64,000 nt of DNA from Chengkuizengella marina (GCF_009910845.1 NZ_SIJB01000024.1:62001-126000); one strand, 5' to 3'; counted from the first letter of the stretch, positions 27,552-36,901 are shown. Numbers and translations are program-made. The notes: generated from the letters alone by a model not told the origin.

Positions 27552-28805
27552 GTGAGCAGCAATGAAACCATTGTTAGTTTAGACATCGGTACATCCAAAG
27601 TTCGAGTAATTATAGGTGAAATCCATAATGGTGCTATTAATATTGTAGGAGTAGGGTCTGCTGACTCTCAAGGAATTAGAAAAGGTGCTATCGTTGATAT
27701 TGATCAGACTGTGCAATCTATTAAAAAAGCAGTTGATCACGCTGAACGTATGGTAGGTATACAAATTTCTGATGTATATGTAGGGATCTCTGGAAATCAT
27801 ATTGACTTACAGTCAAGTCATGGTGTAGTAGCTGTATCTAATGAAGATCGAGAGATCGGTTATGAAGACATAGAAAGAGTCCTTCAAGCATCTAAAGTAA
27901 TAGCATTGCCACCAGAACGGGAGATCATCGGAGTTGTACCAAAGCAGTATTTAGTTGATGGGTTAGAAGGAATACAAGATCCAAAAGGCATGATAGGGGT
28001 TAGGCTTGAAGTTGAGGCAACAATCATAACAGGTGCCAAAACAAATGTTCATAATTTACTTCGTTGTGTAGAAAAAGCAGATTTAAGAATCTCAGGATTA
28101 TCCTTACTGTCCCTTGCTTCTGCTCAATTGGCATTATCAAAAGATGAAAAAACTTTGGGAACCGTATTAGTAGATATAGGCGCTGGTGCGACTACACTAG
28201 CCGTTTTCGATCAAGGTAATTTAGTAAAAACGACGACATTGCCTGTCGGAGGAGATTACATCACAAATGATATTTCCATTGGGTTAAGAACCCAAACTGG
28301 AATTGCTGAAATGATTAAAATGAAATATGGATGTGCTTTAGTTGAAGATGCAGCTGAAGATCAGGTATTTAAAGTACCTCGTGTAGGAAGTAATTCTGAG
28401 AAGCAGTATTCACAAGTTGATTTGGCTCATATTATTGAACCACGTGTTAGGGAAATTTTTCAGCTTATTCATAAAGAAGTGAAGCAACTTACTGACAATG
28501 ATATCGCTGGAGGTTATGTCATAACAGGTGGATCAGTTTCTATGCCAGGATTACTAGAAACAGCTCAAGAAGAATTGAAATCTTCAGTTAGAGTTGCAGT
28601 GCCTGATTATATTGGTGTTCGAGATCCATCCTACACAAATGGAGTTGGTATTATACAGTATGTTTATAAATATGCAATGTATCAATCTCTAGAAGATGAA
28701 TCTTCAAGCTATAATCAGAATAAAGCTGTGAAAAGACCAACTAGAGCAACAAACAAACCAGGTGCCTACGAACGATTTAAAAACTGGTTAAGTGAATTTA
28801 TATAA
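27552..28805 (+). CDS. ftsA: Cell division protein FtsA
   Basis: An actin-like protein that tethers FtsZ filaments to the membrane. The 417 residues include the phosphate-1 motif SLDIGTSKVRVIIGE (about 8-22), the SHS2 (1C) domain (about 85-160), VDIGAGATTLAVF (about 204-216) and GGYVITGGSVSMPGL (about 316-330). The C-terminal amphipathic helix YERFKNWLSEFI is the membrane-targeting sequence. The start is GTG, with AGGAGGTG upstream. It is followed by ftsZ in the usual order. Confidence 0.95.
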   Translation: MSSNETIVSLDIGTSKVRVIIGEIHNGAINIVGVGSADSQGIRKGAIVDIDQTVQSIKKAVDHAERMVGIQISDVYVGISGNHIDLQSSHGVVAVSNEDREIGYEDIERVLQASKVIALPPEREIIGVVPKQYLVDGLEGIQDPKGMIGVRLEVEATIITGAKTNVHNLLRCVEKADLRISGLSLLSLASAQLALSKDEKTLGTVLVDIGAGATTLAVFDQGNLVKTTTLPVGGDYITNDISIGLRTQTGIAEMIKMKYGCALVEDAAEDQVFKVPRVGSNSEKQYSQVDLAHIIEPRVREIFQLIHKEVKQLTDNDIAGGYVITGGSVSMPGLLETAQEELKSSVRVAVPDYIGVRDPSYTNGVGIIQYVYKYAMYQSLEDESSSYNQNKAVKRPTRATNKPGAYERFKNWLSEFI

Positions 28806-28888
28806 TTATTATAACCAATTTATATCCTAGAAAATAACTTCTAGCTCTACTTAAGTGTATTGTTTAAAGGAGGGGGAAAATACCTACT

Positions 28889-30007
28889 ATGTTAGAATTT
28901 GATATGGAAGTAGATCAACTAGCTAAAATAAAAGTAATTGGTGTCGGTGGTGGAGGTAGTAATGCAGTAAATCGTATGATAGAGTTCGGAGTTCAGGGAG
29001 TTGACTTCATTACTGTAAATACAGATGCTCAGGCACTTCATTTGGCTAAGTCTAACGATAAATTACAAATTGGAGAAAAGTTAACAAGAGGATTAGGTGC
29101 AGGTGCTAATCCAGATATAGGTAAGAAGGCTGCAGAAGAATCCAGAGAAATGATCATTCAACAATTGCAGGGAGCTGATATGGTTTTTGTAACTGCTGGA
29201 ATGGGAGGCGGAACTGGAACAGGAGCAGCTTCTGTTATTGCAGAAATTGCAAAAGAATGCGGAGCTTTAACTGTAGGGGTGGTTACACGTCCTTTTACTT
29301 TTGAAGGTAGAAAACGTTCTTTACAAGCAGAACATGGAATCGCTGCTTTAAAGGAAAAAGTAGATACTTTGATCATTATTCCTAATGACCGTTTACTTGA
29401 AATTGTGGACAAAAAAACACCAATGCTTGAAGCTTTTGGTGAAGCTGATAATGTTTTGAGACAAGCTGTACAGGGTATTTCAGATCTTATTGCTGTACCT
29501 GGACTTATTAATCTGGATTTTGCCGATGTGAAAACCATTATGGCAGAACGTGGTTCAGCATTGATGGGAATCGGGGAAGGAACAGGTGAGAATCGTGCAG
29601 CAGAAGCAGCGAAAAAGGCGATTATGAGTCCACTGCTTGAAACCTCAATTGAAGGTGCTCGTGGTGTTATCATGAATATTACTGGTGGTTCAAATCTTAG
29701 CTTGTTTGAAGTGAATGAAGCAGTAGAGATGGTCACAGCTGCCTCTGATCCAGAAGTCAACATGATTTTTGGTGCGATAATTGATGATAAAATGAAAGAT
29801 GACATCAAGGTTACTGTTATTGCAACAGGTTTTCAAAATCAAACTTCATCTGATTCATCATCATCATCACCACCTAAACAGAGTTCCAAATCTGTAGATT
29901 CAAGATTATCCAATTTAAAACCATTTGGAAACTATTCAGAGACTGAAGATCAATTGGATATTCCAACGTTTCTAAGAAATAAGAACAGAAATAGACATGA
30001 TGATTAA
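28889..30007 (+). CDS. ftsZ: Cell division protein FtsZ
   Basis: The tubulin-like GTPase that forms the Z ring. The 372-residue protein has [11 protein letters not shown] (about 20-30) and the tubulin signature GGGTGTGAA (about 107-115). The T7-loop region contains [11 protein letters not shown] (about 208-218). A variable serine-rich linker follows, and the C-terminal conserved peptide DIPTFLRN (about 357-364) binds FtsA and SepF. A strong terminator follows at 30092, so ftsZ ends the dcw transcript. Confidence 0.97.
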   Translation: MLEFDMEVDQLAKIKVIGVGGGGSNAVNRMIEFGVQGVDFITVNTDAQALHLAKSNDKLQIGEKLTRGLGAGANPDIGKKAAEESREMIIQQLQGADMVFVTAGMGGGTGTGAASVIAEIAKECGALTVGVVTRPFTFEGRKRSLQAEHGIAALKEKVDTLIIIPNDRLLEIVDKKTPMLEAFGEADNVLRQAVQGISDLIAVPGLINLDFADVKTIMAERGSALMGIGEGTGENRAAEAAKKAIMSPLLETSIEGARGVIMNITGGSNLSLFEVNEAVEMVTAASDPEVNMIFGAIIDDKMKDDIKVTVIATGFQNQTSSDSSSSSPPKQSSKSVDSRLSNLKPFGNYSETEDQLDIPTFLRNKNRNRHDD

Positions 30008-30091
30008 AATTAATTAAATCAGTTTGGTTAAATTAAAAACCTTTCCAAAATGGTGGAGGTTATAAATAAAAAAAAATGTAAATACCTAAGC

Positions 30092-30133
30092 AATTTGTCC
30101 ATATGAATAACTATTCATATGGACAAATTTTTT
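30092..30133 (+). terminator. Strong intrinsic terminator of the dcw cluster
   Basis: A perfect 17-bp stem (30092-30108 with 30113-30129, loop AACT) runs into a T tract. It is the strongest hairpin in the ftsZ to spoIIGA gap. Confidence 0.85.
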
Positions 30134-30309
30134 GCAACCTTTTAAGCTTATAATCCGTTTAAAATGTATGTGCATCATAATATTTATCTAGCATCACATT
30201 ATTTACTAGAAAACATAAAAGCAACAAAAGTAAGGTTATACAATATGAGAATATGAAAAGGATCATTTAACAACCTAAATGATATAGAAAAAGATAAAAT
30301 TATAACAAT

Positions 30310-30341
30310 TAGAGTCTGCCTATGTGCAGCTCTATTTTTTT
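30310..30341 (+). terminator. Second, orphan intrinsic terminator between ftsZ and spoIIGA
   Basis: TAGAG (30310-30314) and CTGC (30316-30319) pair with GCAG (30326-30329) and CTCTA (30330-30334), with one bulged T, followed by seven Ts. No gene lies between it and the ftsZ terminator 180 bases upstream. It may end a small transcript or catch read-through. Confidence 0.6.
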
Positions 30342-30440
30342 ATAGACAAATCAAACACTTAAGTTAATTTATTAGTTTTTGTTAATTAATATAATTTCTT
30401 CGATTAAACCCTTTCATAGTAATTATAAAAATTCCTTTCA

Positions 30441-30507
30441 TTCGACAAAAAAAGTTACTCCTAAGAGGCAAGTTTAGACAGACTTCGGAATAGAGTTACT
30501 ATATACT
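30441..30507 (+). promoter_or_regulatory. Spo0A-dependent spoIIG-type promoter
   Basis: TTCGACA (30441-30447) is the exact reverse complement of the Spo0A box TGTCGAA. TTAGACA (30474-30480) is a 6-of-7 second box. TAGACA (30475-30480) can serve as a -35 and TATACT (30502-30507) as a -10, with a 21-base spacer. The B. subtilis spoIIG promoter is known for a similarly over-long spacer (22 bp) that Spo0A~P overcomes. The rest of the 30008-30539 gap holds two terminators, and I see no gene in it. Confidence 0.65.
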
Positions 30508-30539
30508 TTTTTTATCTCAAATGTTAGGGAAGTTTGCAG

Positions 30540-31457
30540 ATGATAATTTATTTGGATCTTGTATTTTTAATCAATTTCTTCATTGATGCTATCATACTAC
30601 AATCAACAGCTTGGACATGTAAGTACAAATTGAAATGGTGGAGATTAATTTGTTCAGCATCGTTTGGAGCTTTATATGCGATGATGATGTTTTTGCCTTC
30701 ATTAACTTTTATTTATACTTTTATGATTAAATGTGCGTTTTCTATTATTATGATTTTCCTTGCATTTGGGTTTAAACGGCTACAATCTTTTTTAAGACAC
30801 CTTGCAACTTTCTATTTTATCAATTTTGTTGTTGCTGGTGGAATGTTTGCTCTACATTATTTTTTTCAAACATCAAATGAGATTTATAATGGGATGTTAT
30901 TTACACAATCAGGAGGTCATGTTTTTCCTTTACAAATCAGCTTTTTCTTTTTACTTTTTTTATTTTTCATCATACTTTGGTTTTATCGAGGCGTCTTTAA
31001 AAGTTTGAAAAGTAAAGAGAGAATAACAAATTTCTTAGTAGATGTTGAGATTGTTATAGATGATTATATTGCTAGATGTAAAGGACTGATTGACACTGGA
31101 AATCAACTATATGATCCACTTACTAGAACACCTGTGATGGTTATGGATGTAATCTACTGGAAAGATGCACTTCCTGAAAACTGGTTAACCTACGTATCCC
31201 AAGTGAATACCGATTTGATGTTTGATAGTTTCGGCAGTGAAGATTTTAAATGGCAAGAAAGAGTAAGGTTAGTTCCGTATAAAGGTATTCACGCTACCAG
31301 TCAATTCATGCTTGCTGTAAAACCTGATAAGGTGGTGATTTTACAAGATGGCAAAAGCTTTGAAGTACACAAAGTATTGGTTGGAATGAAGGATGGAAAA
31401 CTTTGTACAGATAACTCTTATCAGGCGATCATTCATCCATCGTTAATGGAAGTATAA
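30540..31457 (+). CDS. spoIIGA: Sigma-E processing aspartic protease SpoIIGA
   Basis: A membrane-embedded aspartic protease that removes the pro-sequence of pro-sigma-E in the mother cell once SpoIIR signals from the forespore. The 305 residues have five hydrophobic segments in the first 155 residues and then a soluble protease domain. Its catalytic motif is DTGN (in GLIDTGNQLYDP, about residues 179-190). I chose ATG 30540, with AGGGA 9 bases upstream. The TTG at 30534 is too close to the ribosome binding site. Confidence 0.93.
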   Translation: MIIYLDLVFLINFFIDAIILQSTAWTCKYKLKWWRLICSASFGALYAMMMFLPSLTFIYTFMIKCAFSIIMIFLAFGFKRLQSFLRHLATFYFINFVVAGGMFALHYFFQTSNEIYNGMLFTQSGGHVFPLQISFFFLLFLFFIILWFYRGVFKSLKSKERITNFLVDVEIVIDDYIARCKGLIDTGNQLYDPLTRTPVMVMDVIYWKDALPENWLTYVSQVNTDLMFDSFGSEDFKWQERVRLVPYKGIHATSQFMLAVKPDKVVILQDGKSFEVHKVLVGMKDGKLCTDNSYQAIIHPSLMEV

Positions 31458-31533
31458 TGTTCTAGATTAATTCCAGCTCAAAAAGGTAATCTGAAAAAAT
31501 TGTGCAACAGAATATTCTCTCAGGGAGGAAAAG

Positions 31534-32256
31534 ATGCTTTCTAAATGGAGATTCGAATTACAAATTTATATTTTTAAAATTTTATTCTTATTAGGATACA
31601 AAAATGAAGAAATTTATTATATTGGTGGAAGTGAGGCTCTGCCTCCACCTTTGAGCCGTGAAGAAGAGGAAGTTTTGCTTAAAAAACTTTCTTCAGGAGA
31701 TGCTGCTATTCGAGCCATGTTAATTGAAAGAAATTTAAGACTTGTTGTGTATATTGCAAGGAAATTTGAAAATACCGGGATCAATATTGAAGATTTGGTT
31801 TCTATTGGAGCTATCGGTTTAATTAAAGCGGTAAATACTTTTGATCCTACTAAAAAAATTAAATTAGCTACATATGCTTCACGGTGTATTGAAAATGAAA
31901 TTTTGATGTACCTTAGACGCAATAATAAAGTAAGAACTGAGATATCTTTTGACGAACCTTTGAATATTGATTGGGATGGGAATGAATTATTATTATCCGA
32001 TGTGATGGGTACAGAGAATGATGTCATTTACCGAAATATTGAAGAACAAGTTGATCGGAAGTTGCTAAAAAAGGCATTGGAAAAATTATCAGATCGAGAA
32101 AAAGTAATCATGGAATTGAGATTTGGTTTAGCTGATGGAGAAGAAAAAACCCAAAAAGATGTAGCTGATATGTTGGGTATTTCTCAATCCTATATTTCAC
32201 GATTAGAGAAGAGAATTATTAAACGTTTGCGAAAAGAATTTAATAAAATGGTTTAA
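31534..32256 (+). CDS. sigE: Sporulation sigma factor E precursor
   Basis: Mother-cell sigma factor, 240 residues. The first roughly 28 residues ([21 protein letters not shown]...) are the membrane-associating pro-sequence cut by SpoIIGA. Region 2 follows ([31 protein letters not shown], about 69-99, quoted in part), and region 4 has the helix-turn-helix [21 protein letters not shown]. It forms the spoIIG operon with spoIIGA, 76 bases downstream. Confidence 0.96.
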   Translation: MLSKWRFELQIYIFKILFLLGYKNEEIYYIGGSEALPPPLSREEEEVLLKKLSSGDAAIRAMLIERNLRLVVYIARKFENTGINIEDLVSIGAIGLIKAVNTFDPTKKIKLATYASRCIENEILMYLRRNNKVRTEISFDEPLNIDWDGNELLLSDVMGTENDVIYRNIEEQVDRKLLKKALEKLSDREKVIMELRFGLADGEEKTQKDVADMLGISQSYISRLEKRIIKRLRKEFNKMV

Positions 32257-32338
32257 AGTCAGAGTGGTACTATGTTTAGTTAATTTTAGAAAAAAATGAA
32301 TAAAAAGTTGTATTTTAATATTGGAATAAAAAATAATT

Positions 32339-32377
32339 CCAAGGGGATAATTAACATTAATGTTTCTCCTTGGGAGG
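32339..32377 (+). promoter_or_regulatory. Hairpin in the sigG leader that partly covers the ribosome binding site
   Basis: CCAAGGGGA (32339-32347) pairs with TCTCCTTGG (32365-32373) with one G-T wobble, leaving a 17-base loop. The 3' arm includes the first two bases of the sigG ribosome binding site GGGAGG (32372-32377). A leader hairpin that damps sigG translation is known in B. subtilis, and this looks like its counterpart. The effect on translation is inferred. Confidence 0.55.
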
Positions 32378-32385
32378 TATTCACA

Positions 32386-33177
32386 TTGACTCGAAACAAA
32401 GTTGAGATCTGTGGTGTTGACACCGCAAAGCTTCCAGTATTGAAAAATGCAGAAATGAGAGAATTATTCGTACAGTTACAGACTCACAATGAAATTTCAG
32501 CAAGAGAAAAATTAGTCAATGGCAATTTAAGATTAGTTTTAAGTGTCATTCAGAGGTTTAATAATCGAGGAGAGTTTGTAGATGATTTATTTCAAGTGGG
32601 ATGCATTGGGCTTATGAAAGCAATTGACAACTTTGATTTAAGTCAGAATGTTAGATTTTCAACCTATGCTGTCCCCATGATTATTGGAGAGATTCGTCGA
32701 TATCTGAGGGATAATAACCCGATTAGAGTATCACGTTCCCTACGTGATATCGCCTACAAAGCATTACAAGTTAGGGATAGTTTAACTAATCAAAACAACA
32801 GAGAACCGACCATATTTGAAATTTCTGAGGTATTGAATGTTCCGAAAGAAGATGTCGTATTCGCATTGGATGCAATACAAGACCCTGTCTCTTTATTTGA
32901 ACCCATCTATCATGATGGAGGAGATCCAATTTATGTTATGGATCAAATAAGCGATGATAATAATAAAGATGTATCTTGGATTGAAGAAATTGCGCTAAGA
33001 GAAGCGATGAGAAAGCTGAATGAAAGGGAAAAAATGATTCTTTCAATGAGGTTTTTTGAAGGTAAAACACAAATGGAGGTTGCAGATGAAATAGGGATTT
33101 CACAAGCACAAGTGTCCCGTTTGGAAAAAACAGCAATATCTCAAATGCAAAAGCACGTTAAAACTTACGAGGGTTAA
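32386..33177 (+). CDS. sigG: Sporulation sigma factor G
   Basis: Late forespore sigma factor, 263 residues, very close to the B. subtilis protein throughout. Region 2 is NGNLRLVLSVIQRFNNRGEFVDDLFQVGCIGL (partly quoted, about 44-75). Region 4 ends GKTQMEVADEIGISQAQVSRLEK. I chose the TTG at 32386, whose GGGAGG is 8 bases upstream and which gives the expected TRNKVEICGVDTAKLPVLKN N-terminus. An in-frame ATG at 32296 has no ribosome binding site and would translate through the leader hairpin. Confidence 0.95.
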   Translation: MTRNKVEICGVDTAKLPVLKNAEMRELFVQLQTHNEISAREKLVNGNLRLVLSVIQRFNNRGEFVDDLFQVGCIGLMKAIDNFDLSQNVRFSTYAVPMIIGEIRRYLRDNNPIRVSRSLRDIAYKALQVRDSLTNQNNREPTIFEISEVLNVPKEDVVFALDAIQDPVSLFEPIYHDGGDPIYVMDQISDDNNKDVSWIEEIALREAMRKLNEREKMILSMRFFEGKTQMEVADEIGISQAQVSRLEKTAISQMQKHVKTYEG

Positions 33178-33192
33178 AGTATTACAAATATG

Positions 33193-33234
33193 GAGATTTG
33201 TCCTTTATTTGATAATAAAGGGCAGTCTCTTTTC
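33193..33234 (+). terminator. Intrinsic terminator after sigG
   Basis: A long imperfect stem (33193-33209 with 33214-33229) including CCTTTATT/AATAAAGG is followed by TTTTC. It lies 16 bases after the sigG stop. Confidence 0.65.
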
Positions 33235-33248
33235 TATTTCAGAAAAAG

Positions 33249-33271
33249 ATCACCGATAGGTGATTTTTTTT
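33249..33271 (+). terminator. Second terminator after sigG
   Basis: ATCACC/GGTGAT (33249-33254 with 33259-33264, loop GATA), followed by eight Ts. It backs up the terminator 20 bases upstream. Confidence 0.65.
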
Positions 33272-33355
33272 ATTTGCACTTTTTAAGGTACATATGGACA
33301 TTTTACCTAACTTACACATATATTAATATAAATACTTAAAGATTGTGGTGATAAC

Positions 33356-33640
33356 ATGAAAATATCTGACTTCCAAACTAAGGATGTTATCAACATAGTG
33401 GATGGCAAAAAACTTGGTTCGGTTAGTGATTTAGAGTTAGATCTAAGACAAGGTAAAATTGATTCTATTGTTGTACCGAGTCAGGGGAAATTTTTTGGAT
33501 TATTTAGTGGAGATAATGAGGTTGTGATACCATGGAGAAATATAGTTAAAATTGGAATGGATGTTGTACTTGTGAAACTTGATGACACAAGGGGATATCG
33601 AGCACCTGATGATGATGGAGAATATTATCAGAACTATTAA
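33356..33640 (+). CDS. YlmC/YmxH family PRC-barrel sporulation protein
   Basis: A 94-residue PRC-barrel-like protein (ISDFQTKDVINIVDGKKLGSV at the start, then a beta-rich core with VVIPWRNIVKIGMDVVLV). It matches the YlmC/YmxH family, whose molecular role is unknown. B. subtilis ylmC also lies between sigG and ylmD. The gene is flanked by terminators and is probably transcribed alone. Confidence 0.85.
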   Translation: MKISDFQTKDVINIVDGKKLGSVSDLELDLRQGKIDSIVVPSQGKFFGLFSGDNEVVIPWRNIVKIGMDVVLVKLDDTRGYRAPDDDGEYYQNY

Positions 33641-33670
33641 TCACCAATTTATAAACTAACAATGACATGT

Positions 33671-33740
33671 TCCCGTAAGATCATTCTGTGGAAAAAATTC
33701 TTATTTTTTTACATTGAACGATCTTCTTCGGGATGTTTTT
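33671..33740 (+). terminator. Possible long-loop terminator after the YlmC/YmxH gene
   Basis: TCCCGTAAGATCATTC (33671-33686) is roughly complementary to the GAACGATCTTCTTCGGGA segment that follows (33717-33734), with mismatches and bulges, and a T tract follows. The loop is about 30 bases, so this is a tentative call. Confidence 0.3.
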
Positions 33741-33840
33741 AAAAAAAGTCCTATTCTGAATGTGACTATGGTTCGATATTTTATTCTACTCTATTTTACA
33801 GGGTACTATTATGTTAAAATATAGCTAATGAGGTGAGAAT

Positions 33841-34674
33841 ATGGAGCCTTTTGTCAAAGTTTCTGAAGCACAAAAACCTACTTTATTGTATTTATCTAAA
33901 TGGATGGAACAATACCCTCAATTATCAATAGGTTTCACAACGAGAGTAGGAGGAGTAAGTAAAGGTGATTTTGCATCTTTAAACTGTGGTTTACATGTAA
34001 ATGATAATAAAGAAGATGTGATCACAAATCGCAAGATGATAGCTGAAGCAATTGGGTTTTCATTTGATACAGTAACCTGTTCAAATCAAGTGCATGGTGA
34101 CGAAATTGCACTCATAACACAAGATGAAAAAGGAAAAGGAAGGTTGTCACAAGAAGATTCGATTCCTTTCAAGGACGCTTTAATTACAGATCAACCTAAT
34201 ATATGTTTAATTTCTTTTTATGCAGATTGTGTACCACTTTATTTTTTTGATCCTGTTCTACAAGTGATAGGAATTGCTCATGCTGGATGGAAGGGTACAT
34301 ATTTAGAAATCGCTAAAAAAACTATAATTAAAATGAGTGAAGCATACGGAAGTAAACCTGAAAATATTTTAGCTGGAATTGGTCCTTCCATTGGACATTG
34401 CTGTTATGAAGTAGATGAACGGATTATCAATCATTTTGAGGATACCTATTATCTTTATTCATTCATTCAAAGTAAAGGTAATGGTAAATATACGCTTAAT
34501 CTAAAAGAAATGAATAGGCAAATTATGCTAAATGCAGGTATTCTACCAACTCAAATTGAAATTACTCAATATTGTACTGGATGTTCTTCAGACATGTTTT
34601 ATTCTCATCGCATCGAAAAAGGTTCAACTGGACGAATGATGAGTTGGATTGGACTTAAAAGCCCTATTGCTTGA
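33841..34674 (+). CDS. pgeF: Peptidoglycan editing factor PgeF / YfiH-family laccase-domain protein
   Basis: A 277-residue member of the YfiH/DUF152 (multi-copper polyphenol oxidase domain) family, called YlmD in B. subtilis. Family members have purine nucleoside phosphorylase/adenosine deaminase activity, and E. coli YfiH edits peptidoglycan precursors. Metal-binding motifs are visible: NQVHGDEIA (about 82-90), ADCVPLYFFDP (about 128-138) and HAGWKGT (about 148-154). The stop codon TGA overlaps the ribosome binding site of ylmE by one base, so the two are coupled. Confidence 0.9.
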   Translation: MEPFVKVSEAQKPTLLYLSKWMEQYPQLSIGFTTRVGGVSKGDFASLNCGLHVNDNKEDVITNRKMIAEAIGFSFDTVTCSNQVHGDEIALITQDEKGKGRLSQEDSIPFKDALITDQPNICLISFYADCVPLYFFDPVLQVIGIAHAGWKGTYLEIAKKTIIKMSEAYGSKPENILAGIGPSIGHCCYEVDERIINHFEDTYYLYSFIQSKGNGKYTLNLKEMNRQIMLNAGILPTQIEITQYCTGCSSDMFYSHRIEKGSTGRMMSWIGLKSPIA

Positions 34675-34687
34675 AGGAGAGGTAACC

Positions 34688-35371
34688 TTGGATTTACAAG
34701 AACGAATTCAACATATAGAATCACGTGTACAAGCTGCATGTAATCGATCAAATAGAAATAGGAAAGAAGTAGAGATCATAGCTGTGACCAAGTATGTGTC
34801 ATTGGAAACGGCAGTGAATGCTGTTGAATTTGGTTGCAAGCACATTGGAGAGAATAGATGGCCAGATGCAGAGAAGAAAGTGAGTGTACTGAGTTCAAAA
34901 TCGACCTTGCATTTTATTGGACACTTACAGTCTAAAAAAGTGAAACATATCATTGGCAAGTTTCCTTATATTCATTCCATTGATCGAATTTCTTTAGCAA
35001 ATGAAATTGAGAAACAAGCCTTAATACAAGATATAAATGTAAATTGTTTTATTCAAGTGAATGTTTCTGGAGAAGAGTCCAAATATGGGATATCACCAGA
35101 TGAACTTTTTACGTTTGCTGAAAATTTAAAATCATTTAAACGTTTAAACATCGTTGGATTGATGACGATGGCTCCACTTGAAGAAGATAAAGAAAAAACT
35201 AGACCTGTATTTAGAGAATTAAAACGATTGAGGGATCGTTTAAATGAAAAACATATTTATAATTACAAAATAAGTCATCTATCAATGGGGATGTCAAATG
35301 ATTTTGAGATAGCCATTGAAGAAGGAGCTACTTTTATTCGTTTAGGTTCACAATTGGTTGGAAAAGAATAA
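34688..35371 (+). CDS. YggS-family PLP homeostasis protein (YlmE)
   Basis: A 227-residue PLP-binding protein of the YggS/PROSC/YBL036C family, with a single TIM-barrel-like domain. The PLP lysine lies in IAVTKYV (about residue 36), and the phosphate-binding end is SMGMSNDFEIAIEEGATFIRLGS (about 196-218, quoted as a motif). The family keeps PLP and amino-acid pools in balance and has no known catalytic activity. The start is TTG 34688, with AAGGAGAGG 5 bases upstream. An earlier in-frame ATG at 34649 overlaps pgeF and lacks a binding site. Confidence 0.92.
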   Translation: MDLQERIQHIESRVQAACNRSNRNRKEVEIIAVTKYVSLETAVNAVEFGCKHIGENRWPDAEKKVSVLSSKSTLHFIGHLQSKKVKHIIGKFPYIHSIDRISLANEIEKQALIQDINVNCFIQVNVSGEESKYGISPDELFTFAENLKSFKRLNIVGLMTMAPLEEDKEKTRPVFRELKRLRDRLNEKHIYNYKISHLSMGMSNDFEIAIEEGATFIRLGSQLVGKE

Positions 35372-35389
35372 AGGAGGCAAGAATAAGTC

Positions 35390-35833
35390 ATGGGTGTTAT
35401 TCATAAATTTTTAGATTTTTTTGGTTTACAGGAAGAAGAGGTAGTAAAAAAAGAGACAGTTATAGAAGAAATTGAAGATGACTCATTTGAAGAAGGGAAG
35501 CATTCTAACTCAATAAATGGAGCAAAAAATAATGTTGTTAGTATTCATTCAAACAAAAATAGTCGTGTTGTATTAAATGAACCGCGTTCATATGAGGAAA
35601 CACAAGAAATTGCTAACCATATAAAGTCACGCAGAGCTGTCATCGTGAACTTACAGCGGGTTCGTTCTGATCAAGCATTGCGTATAGTGGACTTTTTGAG
35701 TGGAACGGTTTATGCTTTAAATGGTAATATATCAAAAATCGGTAGTAATATATTTTTATGTACACCTGACAGTGTAGAAATCGAAGGTTCGATTACCGAA
35801 TTATTGCAAGAAGATATGGAAAGGAACAGGTGA
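35390..35833 (+). CDS. sepF: Cell division protein SepF
   Basis: A 147-residue FtsZ-bundling protein and membrane anchor. It has an N-terminal amphipathic helix ([12 protein letters not shown]), an acidic linker and a C-terminal DUF552 fold (about residues 60-140) with the conserved [26 protein letters not shown]. SepF links FtsZ to the membrane redundantly with FtsA. It lies in the ylmD-E-sepF-ylmG-ylmH-divIVA string. Confidence 0.95.
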   Translation: MGVIHKFLDFFGLQEEEVVKKETVIEEIEDDSFEEGKHSNSINGAKNNVVSIHSNKNSRVVLNEPRSYEETQEIANHIKSRRAVIVNLQRVRSDQALRIVDFLSGTVYALNGNISKIGSNIFLCTPDSVEIEGSITELLQEDMERNR

Positions 35834-35839
35834 TAAACT

Positions 35840-36109
35840 TTGAGTATTGAAGGATTAATCGGGAGCATCTTGCAAATTTATATCTATATGATAATTGCTT
35901 ACGTATTATTATCGTGGGTACCTAATGCAAGAGATAGCTTCATTGGTGAATTGCTGGGGAAAGTAGTAGATCCTTATTTGTCTATTTTTAGAAAAATTAT
36001 TCCCCCTATTGGTGGTATGATTGATATTTCTCCAATTATTGCAATCATTGCATTACAATTTGCAGCGTCTGGTTTAGCTAGTGTAATTGCATTTATATTA
36101 GGTGGTTAA
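35840..36109 (+). CDS. YggT-family membrane protein (YlmG)
   Basis: An 89-residue protein with two membrane segments (about 7-26 and 62-88) and the YggT signature SWVPNARDSFIGELLGKVVDPYL in between (quoted as a motif). The family is involved in osmotic tolerance or division in some bacteria, but its mechanism is unknown. The start is TTG, with AGGTGAT upstream, six bases after sepF. Confidence 0.88.
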   Translation: MSIEGLIGSILQIYIYMIIAYVLLSWVPNARDSFIGELLGKVVDPYLSIFRKIIPPIGGMIDISPIIAIIALQFAASGLASVIAFILGG

Positions 36110-36118
36110 ATGTCATAA

Positions 36119-36901
36119 ATGAAAACATTTATATACGAACATTTTCATGCAGATGAACACACCTTTGTTGATAAAGTTTTTGATTGGATTACAAGAACCG
36201 AAGAGAAACATATCACAAAACTTACTGATTTTCTTGATCCCAGACAAACCTATATTCTAGAAACGATGATCAATTCAAATTTAAATGTTCAACATTTGTT
36301 ATTTGGGGGATATACAGATGCTGAAAGAAAGAGAGCTCTGATAGCCCCTGATTATTTGATGATTAAGAAAGATGAAGTTCCCATTCAAGTACTTTCAATT
36401 CAATCTGATGATGTTAAATTTTCAAAGTTAATCCATGGAGATTTTTTAGGAGCAATTTTAGGACTAGGAATCAAAAGAGATAAAATAGGAGATTTGCATA
36501 TATTGCAGGATCAATGTCAGTGTATTGTTGCAGAAGAAATTATTGATTACGTGAATTTACACTTGAATCAAGTCCACAGAGTTCATGTAAGTACGGATAT
36601 TGTTCCATTAAATCAGTTAAATCCTATACCAGTTGAAATGAAAGAAAGTTACATTACAGTGTCTTCACTACGTTTAGATAACATTATTAGTGATGCAGTA
36701 AAAATGAGTCGATCAAAAATATTACCCTACATAAAAACAGGAAAGTGCAAAGTGAATTGGAAAGTAGAGGAAGATCCTTCAAAAGCTTTAGTTGAGGAAG
36801 ATATCATTTCCTTAAAAGGATTCGGTCGAATTAAAATAATTAGTATTGAAGGATATACAAAAAAAGGCAACATCCGATTAAAGGTTGGAAAATACATTTA
36901 A
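36119..36901 (+). CDS. S4-domain RNA-binding protein YlmH
   Basis: A 260-residue YlmH homologue with a C-terminal S4 RNA-binding domain (about residues 182-250, SSLRLDNIISDAVKMSRSKI). YlmH binds the 50S subunit in B. subtilis and has been linked to ribosome-associated quality control. The N-terminal part (YEHFHADEHTFVDKVFDWI and FLDPRQTYILETMIN) is typical of the family. The start follows ylmG by 9 bases without an obvious strong ribosome binding site. Confidence 0.88.
   Translation: MKTFIYEHFHADEHTFVDKVFDWITRTEEKHITKLTDFLDPRQTYILETMINSNLNVQHLLFGGYTDAERKRALIAPDYLMIKKDEVPIQVLSIQSDDVKFSKLIHGDFLGAILGLGIKRDKIGDLHILQDQCQCIVAEEIIDYVNLHLNQVHRVHVSTDIVPLNQLNPIPVEMKESYITVSSLRLDNIISDAVKMSRSKILPYIKTGKCKVNWKVEEDPSKALVEEDIISLKGFGRIKIISIEGYTKKGNIRLKVGKYI

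Noticed and set aside
29158..29808. A 216-residue minus-strand frame opposite ftsZ
   Set aside because: The length arises from codon bias of the conserved ftsZ strand. It has no ribosome binding site and no protein signature.
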